The position numbers were made by a program, and so were the translations under genes. This document shows, piece by piece, positions 1 to 6,101 of a stretch of DNA of 6,101 bases. The notes under the pieces were generated by a model that was given only the letters and a program-made list of their open reading frames with translations, had not been told where the DNA came from and did no database searches. The first letter of the stretch is position 1, and every line of letters starts with the position of its first letter. Source of the DNA: Gammaproteobacteria bacterium (GTDB lineage Bacteria; Pseudomonadota; Gammaproteobacteria; Ga0077536); contig DPMX01000256.1 of assembly GCA_003540955.1 (NCBI GenBank), positions 1 through 6,101 on the forward strand, read 5' to 3'.

Positions 1-1131
1 GCATTACGTCGTGCCGAAGCCTATCGTTTAGCCGGTGCTGACGCAATCTTGATCCACAGTAAGGCATCCCGGCCTGATCAAATCCTAGAATTCGCGTCAG
101 AATGGGCGAACCGCTCACCGTTAGTGATTGTGCCCACAAAATATTACAGCACTCCGGTGGAAGTATTCCGTAAGGCCGAAATAAGTCTTGTTATCTGGGC
201 GAACCATATACTTCGAAGCGCGATGAGTGCAATGCAAAAAACGGCAACGCTGATCTTTAAGACTGAAGGGCTTGTTGAGGTTGAAGATACGATTGCGAGT
301 GTTAACGAAATCTTTCGCTTGCAGGGGGCCAATGAATTAGCGAAGGCCGAGCGACGTTATTTCTCGGATCGCCAACCCGACACGAAAGCAGTGATCCTTG
401 CCGCTACGCGCGGTGATAATTTAGGTGACCTAACAGAACAGCGACCCAAATCAATGATCCCAGTTGGCGGGGTCGCGTTGTTGCGCCGATTGGTGAACAA
501 ATGTAAAAAACGAGCCATCGATGACATAACCGTTGTCGCGGGGTACAAGGCCGCAAGCATCGACGTTAGCGGTATCAATGTGGTTGTAAACGAACAACAC
601 GAGTCAACCGGTGAGTTAGCCTCGCTAGCTTGTGCGATCGACACATTTACGGACGACATGGTCGTGATGTACGGAGATTTACTCTTTCGCAGCTACATCT
701 TGCGTGATCTGATCGAAAATGACACCAGCATCAGCATCGTTGTAGACTCGGCGATGGACGGGAGCACTCATAGCGGGACACAAGACTTCGCATATTGTAG
801 CGAGCCAGACGACCGGTCGATGTGGGGCCAAGCCATCACCTTACAACGAATCACATCTGACTTTTCGCGCTCGGAAGAAAAGCGACCGGACGGCCGGTGG
901 ATCGGGATGATCCGAATCAAAAACGAAGGCCGTAAATGGTTAACCCAGGCGATCGAGGCATTGCGCACCTCCGACGATTTTCACCAGCTCGGGATCCCTG
1001 ATCTAATTAATTTTATGGTTGACTGCGGTCACACCATTCGCGTTTGGTATATTCACGGACATTGGTTAGACGTGAATTCACTCGCTGATCTAGAACGCGC
1101 TGGCAATTTCACTTCAGAACAAGACTCTTAG
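1..1131 (+). CDS. pepM-pntC: Phosphoenolpyruvate mutase / phosphonate nucleotidyltransferase fusion (PepM-PntC type), 5' end missing
   Basis: The frame is open from base 1 and ends at TAG 1129-1131, so the gene runs in from the left. A start around base 49 would cut a conserved domain. Codons 1 to about 122 are the C-terminal part of PEP mutase, which isomerises PEP to phosphonopyruvate: ALRRAEAYRLAGADAILIHS, then IVPTKYYSTP, VIWANH and VNEIFRLQGA. Roughly 170 N-terminal residues, including the catalytic loop, should lie upstream (inference from family length). Codons about 129-376 form a nucleotidyltransferase fold: AVILAATRGDNLGDLT at the nucleotide loop, RPKSMIPVGG, GYK, YGDLLFR (Asp226, likely metal ligand) and HWLDVNSLADLE (Asp357, likely second ligand). 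Family knowledge: PntC-type domains form CMP-phosphonates such as CMP-2-aminoethylphosphonate. The C-terminal domain could instead act on another phosphonate; the fusion to PEP mutase and the next two genes favour AEP. The protein looks cytosolic, with no membrane segment in the visible part. Confidence 0.93.
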   Translation, partial: ALRRAEAYRLAGADAILIHSKASRPDQILEFASEWANRSPLVIVPTKYYSTPVEVFRKAEISLVIWANHILRSAMSAMQKTATLIFKTEGLVEVEDTIASVNEIFRLQGANELAKAERRYFSDRQPDTKAVILAATRGDNLGDLTEQRPKSMIPVGGVALLRRLVNKCKKRAIDDITVVAGYKAASIDVSGINVVVNEQHESTGELASLACAIDTFTDDMVVMYGDLLFRSYILRDLIENDTSISIVVDSAMDGSTHSGTQDFAYCSEPDDRSMWGQAITLQRITSDFSRSEEKRPDGRWIGMIRIKNEGRKWLTQAIEALRTSDDFHQLGIPDLINFMVDCGHTIRVWYIHGHWLDVNSLADLERAGNFTSEQDS

Positions 1132-1151
1132 CGACGGGGCTTAATAATAGG

Positions 1152-2306
1152 ATGCTTGCGGCCAAAGATTTTCTGACTCCTGCCCATGAGATGGGTTTCA
1201 ATTGGTACGCAGGGGTACCGTGTTCTTTTCTGACGCCTTTTATCAACTATGTGATAGACGACCCCGCACTGACCTATGTCGGAGCCGCGAACGAGGGTGA
1301 CGCCGTTGCGGCCGCCGCGGGCGCGGTGATCGGCGGTCGCCGAGCCGTCGCTATGATGCAGAACTCTGGCCTTGGCAATGCTGTAAGTCCACTTACTTCG
1401 CTCGCCTACGTATTCAAAATCCCGCTACTGCTCATCTGCACTCACCGCGGCGCACCTGACCTTAACGATGAACCGCAGCACGAGTTAATGGGCCAGATCA
1501 CAGGAGCGCTGTTCGACACGATGTCGATACCATGGGAGGCATTCCCGGACAAAAGGGAAGATGTACAACCTACGCTCAACCGTGTCGTCGACTATTTTAG
1601 GCGAGAAAAACGTCCCTACGCCTTATTGATGAAAAAAGGCAGCGTAGCACCAACTAAGTTAGACGCGCCTGCAAATCACTTTCGGGCGCGCACAACTGTT
1701 ATCGGTAGACCGTTCAAAAACCAAAGCGTCGAGCAGCGTCCAAGTCGCTCCGTCGCACTAGCTCGGATCATCGAGGCAACAAGGGAAATCGACTCCGTTA
1801 TCGTTGCGACAACGGGCTATACCGGTCGCGAACTCTACGCACAAGAAGACCGAGACAACCATCTCTATATGGTCGGCTCAATGGGTTGTGCGTCGAGCCT
1901 TGGTCTCGGACTCGCGATGGCGCGACGAGATCGCCATATAATTATCATCGACGGTGACGGTGCGGCTTTGATGCGCATGGGAAACATGGCGACGCTCGGC
2001 GCATACGCGCCTGATAACCTAACGCATATATTGCTAGATAATGAAGTGCATGATTCGACTGGCGGCCAAGCCACCGTTTCCCCAGGCGTTGATTTTGCGG
2101 CGATCGCCGCAGCCTGTGGTTATGCCCATGCGATGCGCTCAACGGACACGCGCAGTATCACCAATCTCTTATGCGCCGATCGCGCTGAGGGACCTCGATT
2201 TCTACATTTAAAAATCTGCGGCGGCACGATCGACAATCTACCGCGGCCATCAATATCCCCGGCATCGGCCTTGAAGCGCCTCAGCATTTGTTTGCGACAA
2301 ACATGA
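1152..2306 (+). CDS. aepY: Phosphonopyruvate decarboxylase (thiamine diphosphate-dependent)
   Basis: This 384-residue protein, near the usual family length, should decarboxylate phosphonopyruvate to phosphonoacetaldehyde. That is the irreversible step that pulls the unfavourable PEP mutase equilibrium forward. The N-terminal pyrimidine-binding domain has GVPCSFLTPFI (21-31) and AANEGDAVAAAAG (45-57), with Glu48 the expected cofactor-activating glutamate, then QNSGLGNAVSPLTSL (70-84). The C-terminal domain has GSMGCASSLGLGLA (242-255) and the ThDP/Mg motif beginning DGDGAALM (267-274) and ending at Asp296-Asn297, followed by HDSTGGQ (300-306). No fused domain or frameshift is seen. ATG 1152 lies 20 bp after the upstream stop; the ribosome site is weak (GGGG at 1136-1139, AGG touching the ATG), so translation may depend on the gene before it. 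Sulfopyruvate decarboxylase is the closest alternative, but the PEP mutase and transaminase neighbours decide for phosphonate. Also called ppd. Confidence 0.95.
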   Translation: MLAAKDFLTPAHEMGFNWYAGVPCSFLTPFINYVIDDPALTYVGAANEGDAVAAAAGAVIGGRRAVAMMQNSGLGNAVSPLTSLAYVFKIPLLLICTHRGAPDLNDEPQHELMGQITGALFDTMSIPWEAFPDKREDVQPTLNRVVDYFRREKRPYALLMKKGSVAPTKLDAPANHFRARTTVIGRPFKNQSVEQRPSRSVALARIIEATREIDSVIVATTGYTGRELYAQEDRDNHLYMVGSMGCASSLGLGLAMARRDRHIIIIDGDGAALMRMGNMATLGAYAPDNLTHILLDNEVHDSTGGQATVSPGVDFAAIAAACGYAHAMRSTDTRSITNLLCADRAEGPRFLHLKICGGTIDNLPRPSISPASALKRLSICLRQT

Positions 2307-3379
2307 AAACGATTTTACTGAACCCAGGTCCCGTTACCCTTAGTGCTAAAGTAAGGCAGGCGATGCTAAACGACGATTTATGCCATCGCGAGGTTGAATT
2401 CGCCGTTTTACAAAGTGACATCCGAAAAAAGATTCTAGATGTCTATGCACTCAAACCGAGCACGTGGGCAATCGCACTCCTGACAGGATCAGGAACTGCT
2501 GCAGTCGAGGCGATGATAACAAGCTTGGTACCCGCCAGCGGAAAATTATTAGTCGTCGAGAACGGCGTCTACGGGGAGCGCGTCAGCCAAATTGCAAATC
2601 GCTACGGAATTGCCAATGTGCAGCTGGCTGGTCCATGGCAAGACGCTATCGATTTCACTGCGCTAGGAAGCATACTTCGCGCAGACCAAGAAATTACGCA
2701 TCTCGCAGTGGTCCATCACGAGACGACAACAGGGCGTTTGAATAATCTAGCGCCGCTTGCGGATCTTTGTCGTCAGTATAATGTCTCGATCCTACTAGAC
2801 GGTGTGAGTAGCTTTGGCGCCGAAGCGATCGATTTTCAAGACTGGCCAATCGTAGGATGCGCAGTAGCCGCCAATAAGTGTTTGCATGGAGTGCCGGGGG
2901 CATGCTTCGTGGTAGTTGATCGCGAGGCGCTTGCCATCGGAGCAGCACGCAACCTTTATCTCGACCTTAGTGCATATGTTGCTGCTCAAGACAGCGGTAA
3001 CACACCGTTTACACAGTCAGTGCAGGCGTTTTATGCGCTCAACGAAGCACTAGATGAGTTGAGCGATGCCGGCGGGGTCGAACAGCGCCGTAAGTTATAT
3101 CAAGGTCGGATGAATCAAGTGCGACATCTGCTACGTGATCTAAAAATCGTGCCGTTACTCAACGACGAAGATTGCTCTTGCGTCCTCCATGCATATAGGA
3201 TTCCAAAATCCACAAACTATCAACAACTCCATGACAAATTGAAAAACGCCGGCTTTATAATTTATGCTGGACAGGGAACGTACGCAACGTCGATATTTCG
3301 AATTTCAATGATGGGAGAGATTTCCCACGCCGATATAGAACGCCTAGGAAGCGCCTTAAGCGAAGCGCTAAAAAACTGA
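2303..3379 (+). CDS. aepZ: 2-aminoethylphosphonate--pyruvate transaminase-like enzyme (PhnW/AepZ family), biosynthetic role
   Basis: A class V (fold type I) PLP aminotransferase of 358 residues, full length for the PhnW family. It should interconvert phosphonoacetaldehyde and 2-aminoethylphosphonate using an amino acid/keto acid pair, in the synthetic direction here. Visible motifs: LNPGPVTL at the N terminus, TGSGTAAVEA (cofactor phosphate region, about 61-70), HHETTTG (about 138-144), LLDGVSSFGA (Asp166 contacts the PLP ring nitrogen), AANKCLHGVPG with Lys192 as the Schiff-base lysine, TPFTQSVQAFYALNEAL, and IFRISMMGEI with the expected carboxylate-binding Arg333. ATG 2303 is chosen because it overlaps the decarboxylase stop as ATGA and puts LNPGPV at the usual distance from the N terminus. 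A TTG at 2288 would add five residues. No Shine-Dalgarno is visible, which fits translational coupling. Catabolic PhnW sits beside phnX; no phosphonatase is present, and the mutase and decarboxylase point to synthesis. Confidence 0.93.
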   Translation: MKTILLNPGPVTLSAKVRQAMLNDDLCHREVEFAVLQSDIRKKILDVYALKPSTWAIALLTGSGTAAVEAMITSLVPASGKLLVVENGVYGERVSQIANRYGIANVQLAGPWQDAIDFTALGSILRADQEITHLAVVHHETTTGRLNNLAPLADLCRQYNVSILLDGVSSFGAEAIDFQDWPIVGCAVAANKCLHGVPGACFVVVDREALAIGAARNLYLDLSAYVAAQDSGNTPFTQSVQAFYALNEALDELSDAGGVEQRRKLYQGRMNQVRHLLRDLKIVPLLNDEDCSCVLHAYRIPKSTNYQQLHDKLKNAGFIIYAGQGTYATSIFRISMMGEISHADIERLGSALSEALKN

Positions 3380-3386
3380 ACATCAG
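3370..3386 (-). terminator. Weak candidate terminator at the convergent gene junction
   Basis: On the minus strand, CTGA-TGT-TCAG (3386 down to 3376) is followed directly by six T residues (3375-3370), just past the dxs stop. The stem is only 4 bp and arises partly because two TGA stops face each other, so it may be chance. On the plus strand no T-run follows it. The T-run lies inside the last codons of the transaminase gene. Confidence 0.2.
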
Positions 3387-5281
3387 GCAAGTTTCGCGGC
3401 TTCACCGGCCCCTATTTTCTTGATGTAAGCGCGAATAGATGCCTCGATACCTTCGCTCGTCAGTCCTGCATCGGTGAGCATGTCTTCCCGTGATCCATGC
3501 TGCAACAATCTATCCGGCAAACCGATATTTGTAATCGATTGAACGATACCTCGCGCCGCTAATACCTCATTTACTGCACTGCCAGCACCACCGGCGATCA
3601 CATTTTCATCGACTGTGACCAGTAGATCGTGTGACTTGGTCATCTCGACGATTAAATCCTCATCTAGCGGCTTAATAAATCGCATATTTATGAGTGTCGC
3701 TCCCAAGTTTTCGGCTACAACTTCACACGGCGTCACCATCGTTCCGAATGCCAGAATCGCGATCCCACCTCCACTTCTTCGCACCTGCGCCTTTCCTATG
3801 GGCAACGCACTCATCTGCTCCTCGGTTGCAATCCCCGGGCCGGTGCCACGTGGATAACGTACTGCGACTGGTCCGTCATGCATAAACCCGGTGTATAACA
3901 TCTGACGGCATTCGTTTTCTTCCGCTGGCGCCATTAGAACGATATTCGGGAGGCAACGTAGAAAACTGTTGTCATAGCTTCCGTTATGTGTGGGCCCGTC
4001 TGCCCCGACTACACCCGCGCGATCCAACGCAAACAAGACTGGTAAGTTTTGCGTGATCACATCGTGCACAACTTGATCGTACCCACGTTGAAGGAAAGTC
4101 GAATAGATTGCGACGACAGGCTTGAGACCGTCGCAAGCCATACCGGCCGCAACAGCCACACTGTGTTGCTCGGCGATAGCTACGTCGAAATAGCGGTCCG
4201 GGAATTCCTGTTCGAACCTCACCAACCCAGATCCTTCTCGCATCGCTGGAGTTATGGCGACTAGGCGTGGATCTAAATCTGCCATATCGCACAACCAATC
4301 TCCGAAAATTTTGCTATAGGTTGGCTTCGGCGTCATTGGAGTCGGTTTGGGTACAATCCCAACTGTCGGATCAAATGGCGTGACTCCATGGTATTTGACC
4401 GGATCTTCCTCAGCAGGCGCATAGCCCTTACCTTTCTTCGTGACGATATGAAGAAATTGTGGGCCTTCGAGCGCCTGAATATTGCGCAAGGTATTAAGTA
4501 CCGTGTGAAGATCGTGTCCATCGATGGGACCGATGTAGTTGAATCCAAATTCCTCGAACAATGTGCCTGGCACAATGAAACCTTTCACGTGCTCCTCCGC
4601 CCGGCGAACCATTTCCCAGGCATTAGGCACTTGGGACAATACTCTTTTGCTACCCTCGCGAACAGTCGTATAGAACTTACCCGAAATCAACTGCGCGAAA
4701 TGGTTGGACAACGCGCCAACGTTTGGTGATATCGACATGTTGTTATCGTTCAGGATCACTAAGACATCGGCCCCGGTGTCACCGGCGTGGTTGAGCGCCT
4801 CGAATGCCATACCTGCGGTAAGGCCGCCATCGCCGATTACGGCGACAGCTCGACGCGCATTGCCAGTTGTTTTTGCTGCTAGGGCCATACCCAATGCGGC
4901 ACTGATCGATGTGCTTGAATGCCCCACACCGAAGGTGTCGTAAACACTCTCGTCCCGTTTCGGAAACGGTGCAATCCCACCCTTTTTACGCACGGTATGC
5001 ATGCGATCCCGACGTCCTGTGAGAATTTTGTGCGGATACGCCTGATGGCCCACATCCCACACAATGCGATCTTCGGGCGTGTTATAAAGATAGTGCAACG
5101 CGACCGTAAGCTCGACGGTCCCCAAGCCCGCTGCAAAATGTCCCCCACTCCGGCTAACAGAGGAAAGTAGGAATTCCCGTAACTCCCCTGCTACCTGCTC
5201 CAATGAAGACTCCGGCAACTGCCGAAGATCCTCTGGGGAATTGATATTGTCCAGTAACGGAAAGCTCGATTTTGGGTTCAT
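3383..5281 (-). CDS. dxs: 1-deoxy-D-xylulose-5-phosphate synthase
   Basis: This enzyme condenses pyruvate and glyceraldehyde 3-phosphate into DXP, the ThDP-dependent entry step of the MEP isoprenoid pathway, in the cytosol. From ATG 5281 it has 632 residues, close to E. coli Dxs (620). Motifs in this numbering: SRSGGHFAAGLGTVELTVAL with His48; WDVGHQAYPHKILTGRR; GDGGLTAGMAFEALN (ThDP GDG at 150-152) ending NDNNMSIS; AIAEQHSVAVAAG with catalytic Glu371; RAGVVGADGPTHNGS with His432; and RYPRGTGPG with Arg478. These fall within one residue of the E. coli positions I recall (His49, Glu370, His431, Arg478), which supports this start. An in-frame ATG at 5341 would add 20 residues of unconserved appearance; neither start has a clear Shine-Dalgarno. 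The gene is intact, converges on the phosphonate operon with 3 bp between stops, and is divergent from hpnH. It would supply isoprenoid units for squalene and hence hopanoids. Confidence 0.97.
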   Translation of the reverse strand: MNPKSSFPLLDNINSPEDLRQLPESSLEQVAGELREFLLSSVSRSGGHFAAGLGTVELTVALHYLYNTPEDRIVWDVGHQAYPHKILTGRRDRMHTVRKKGGIAPFPKRDESVYDTFGVGHSSTSISAALGMALAAKTTGNARRAVAVIGDGGLTAGMAFEALNHAGDTGADVLVILNDNNMSISPNVGALSNHFAQLISGKFYTTVREGSKRVLSQVPNAWEMVRRAEEHVKGFIVPGTLFEEFGFNYIGPIDGHDLHTVLNTLRNIQALEGPQFLHIVTKKGKGYAPAEEDPVKYHGVTPFDPTVGIVPKPTPMTPKPTYSKIFGDWLCDMADLDPRLVAITPAMREGSGLVRFEQEFPDRYFDVAIAEQHSVAVAAGMACDGLKPVVAIYSTFLQRGYDQVVHDVITQNLPVLFALDRAGVVGADGPTHNGSYDNSFLRCLPNIVLMAPAEENECRQMLYTGFMHDGPVAVRYPRGTGPGIATEEQMSALPIGKAQVRRSGGGIAILAFGTMVTPCEVVAENLGATLINMRFIKPLDEDLIVEMTKSHDLLVTVDENVIAGGAGSAVNEVLAARGIVQSITNIGLPDRLLQHGSREDMLTDAGLTSEGIEASIRAYIKKIGAGEAAKLA

Positions 5282-5413
5282 TTTCAAAAACAATAATTGG
5301 CGTGGGCCGCGGGCTAAGTGCCTCAGGCTATTATCCTTCATTCAGGGCACTATCGCTAGCAACGGGCCTATCCATGATTTTTCCGAGGGGACCACACCGC
5401 GATACTTACGGTA

Positions 5414-5454
5414 TTGCTCCCCTGCGTATAGAAATTGATAATATTATTCGTCAG
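5414..5454. promoter_or_regulatory. Candidate overlapping divergent promoters around an AT-rich palindrome
   Basis: On the minus strand, CTGACG (5454-5449) and TATACG (5430-5425) are separated by 18 bp, each 4 of 6 to the sigma-70 consensus. They would start dxs about 135 nt before its ATG at 5281. On the plus strand, TTGCTC (5414-5419) and GATAAT (5437-5442) have a 17-bp spacer; the -10 is 5 of 6 but the -35 only 3 of 6. The perfect palindrome ATAATATTAT (5438-5447) lies between the minus-strand hexamers and overlaps the plus-strand -10, so it could be an operator. These are by-eye matches in AT-rich DNA and could be chance. Confidence 0.25.
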
Positions 5455-5641
5455 CACTATAGAAACGCGAGAAAGGCCACTATGGACGGAGCCAGAACGA
5501 AACTTTCCAGAAACAGGTCTTTTTTTGCGTGTTGAAGCATACACTAGGACTGTACTTTACAAAGCCATTAAAGTATCTTAGTCGCCAATTGAGTAGGCGC
5601 CGCAATTACCTGAAAGTCAACAATTTTTTCAAGAATACACC

Positions 5642-5645
5642 GAGG
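5642..5645 (+). promoter_or_regulatory. Ribosome binding site of hpnH
   Basis: GAGG lies six bases before ATG 5652. It fixes the start of hpnH, and the protein from that ATG begins as HpnH proteins usually do (MGVPLIQQYRVG). Confidence 0.7.
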
Positions 5646-5651
5646 CAAATC

Positions 5652-6101
5652 ATGGGCGTACCTTTGATTCAACAATACCGTGTCGGACGATACATACTGA
5701 ACAAAAAATTTAGAGGAATTAAGCGCTACCCACTGGTATTAATGCTTGAACCTTTGTTCCGCTGCAATTTAGCGTGCGCCGGTTGTGGGAAAATTGATTA
5801 TCCTGAAGAAATCCTCGACAAACGTCTTAGCAAGGAAGACTGCTTAGCTGCGATCGACGAATGTGGTGCGCCTGTTGTATCAATCGCTGGTGGTGAGCCT
5901 CTTATTCACAAGGAAATGCCGGAGATCGTGCGAGGCTATATTGAACGTAAAAAGTTTGTCTATCTCTGCACTAATGCGCTGTTGCTAGATCGCAAGATGG
6001 GTGACTATTCACCGTCACCATACCTAACTTTCTCTATCCACCTCGACGGCAACCAAGACCGACATGACTCCTCCGTTTGCCGCGACGGCGTATACGAAAA
6101 A
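5652..6101 (+). CDS. hpnH: Hopanoid biosynthesis radical SAM protein HpnH (adenosyl hopane synthase), 3' end missing
   Basis: The first 150 codons of a frame that is still open at the right edge; the family is about 330-390 residues, so less than half is here. Family knowledge: HpnH uses a [4Fe-4S] cluster and S-adenosylmethionine to form a 5'-deoxyadenosyl radical that adds to diploptene, giving adenosylhopane, the first step in building the C35 hopanoid side chain. In the sequence: KRYPLVLMLEPLFRCNLACA leads into the cluster motif CxxxCxxC (Cys38, Cys42, Cys45), followed by GKIDYPEEIL, then APVVSIAGGEPLIHKEMPEI with the SAM-binding GGEP at 80-83, then LCTNALLL and SIHLDG. This order and wording is distinctive of HpnH among radical SAM proteins. 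The start at ATG 5652 has a GAGG ribosome site. It is transcribed away from dxs, which feeds the same pathway. Later hopanoid genes (for example hpnG) may follow beyond the window, but none is visible. Confidence 0.94.
   Translation, partial: MGVPLIQQYRVGRYILNKKFRGIKRYPLVLMLEPLFRCNLACAGCGKIDYPEEILDKRLSKEDCLAAIDECGAPVVSIAGGEPLIHKEMPEIVRGYIERKKFVYLCTNALLLDRKMGDYSPSPYLTFSIHLDGNQDRHDSSVCRDGVYEK

Larger units (their letters stand above)
5282..5651. other. Divergent intergenic region between dxs and hpnH
   Basis: About 370 bp (310 bp if dxs starts at 5341) with no convincing gene in any frame. The plus-strand open frame through it overlaps the dxs start, has no recognisable motif and no ribosome site. 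The region holds an AT-rich 10-bp palindrome ATAATATTAT (5438-5447), weak promoter-like hexamers in both directions around it, a T7 run at 5520-5526 without a proper hairpin before it, and small inverted repeats such as AATTG/CAATT (5587-5591 and 5603-5607). I see no match to the thiamine diphosphate riboswitch core or to another riboswitch I know. Confidence 0.6.

Noticed and set aside
49..51. TTG at 49 as the real start of the first gene
   Set aside because: The frame is open upstream to base 1 and those codons match the PEP mutase core (ALRRAEAYRLAGADAIL), so the gene extends beyond the window.
2031..2073. Asp-Asn where many thiamine diphosphate enzymes have Asn-Asn at the end of the cofactor motif (residues 296-297 of the decarboxylase)
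   Set aside because: As I recall, LDN followed by HDSTGGQ is common in phosphonopyruvate decarboxylases, and the metal-binding Asn297 is present, so this is not an anomaly.
2464..2745. Out-of-frame plus-strand open frame of 93 codons inside the transaminase gene
   Set aside because: Arg-rich translation typical of a shadow frame; it lies wholly within a strongly supported gene.
5469..5526. Possible rho-independent terminator ending in the T7 run at 5520-5526
   Set aside because: GAAAG/CTTTC and GGC/GCC can pair only with long asymmetric loops, and the candidate stem ends more than ten bases before the T-run. No gene on the plus strand ends upstream to need it.
5272..5535. Plus-strand open frame of 87 codons across the dxs start and intergenic region
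   Set aside because: It overlaps the real dxs start on the other strand, has no recognisable motif and no ribosome site, and its upstream half is a shadow of dxs coding sequence.
5282..5651. Thiamine diphosphate or other riboswitch in the dxs leader
   Set aside because: Neither strand shows the conserved CUGAGA plus ACCUGA/GGAUAAUGCC-type core; GCCTGAGGC near 5325 is only a short coincidental match inside the possible N-terminal extension.

Overview
The window reads as chromosomal DNA from a hopanoid-making, phosphonate-making bacterium. It is probably a proteobacterium: the Dxs and HpnH proteins look most like proteobacterial, perhaps gammaproteobacterial, members of their families. That placement rests on remembered family sequence and was not searched. 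Base composition is near 50% GC throughout, with no clear break between the phosphonate genes and the isoprenoid genes.

Left part (1-3379, + strand): a compact three-gene phosphonate operon. It opens with the 3' part of a fused phosphoenolpyruvate mutase / nucleotidyltransferase gene, cut by the left edge. Next come phosphonopyruvate decarboxylase (gap of 20 bp) and a PhnW/AepZ-type 2-aminoethylphosphonate (AEP) transaminase (4-bp ATGA overlap). Together they should convert PEP to phosphonopyruvate, then to phosphonoacetaldehyde, then to AEP. The nucleotidyltransferase domain would then activate the phosphonate with CTP, giving a CMP-phosphonate such as CMP-AEP. The transferase that would place it on a lipid or glycan is not in the window.

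Middle (3383-5281, - strand): a complete dxs gene, the first enzyme of the MEP isoprenoid pathway. It converges on the phosphonate operon, with only 3 bp between the two stop codons.

Right part (5282-6101): a roughly 370-bp divergent intergenic region with an AT-rich palindrome and weak candidate promoters. It is followed by the 5' half of hpnH (+ strand, cut by the right edge), the radical SAM enzyme that joins the adenosyl side chain to diploptene during hopanoid synthesis. dxs (isoprenoid precursor supply) and hpnH (side-chain extension) make metabolic sense as divergent neighbours.

The most interesting point is the juxtaposition of a CMP-phosphonate activation cassette with isoprenoid/hopanoid genes. 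Each enzyme family is known. What accepts the activated phosphonate is open. No mobile elements, CRISPR arrays, tRNA or rRNA genes were seen.
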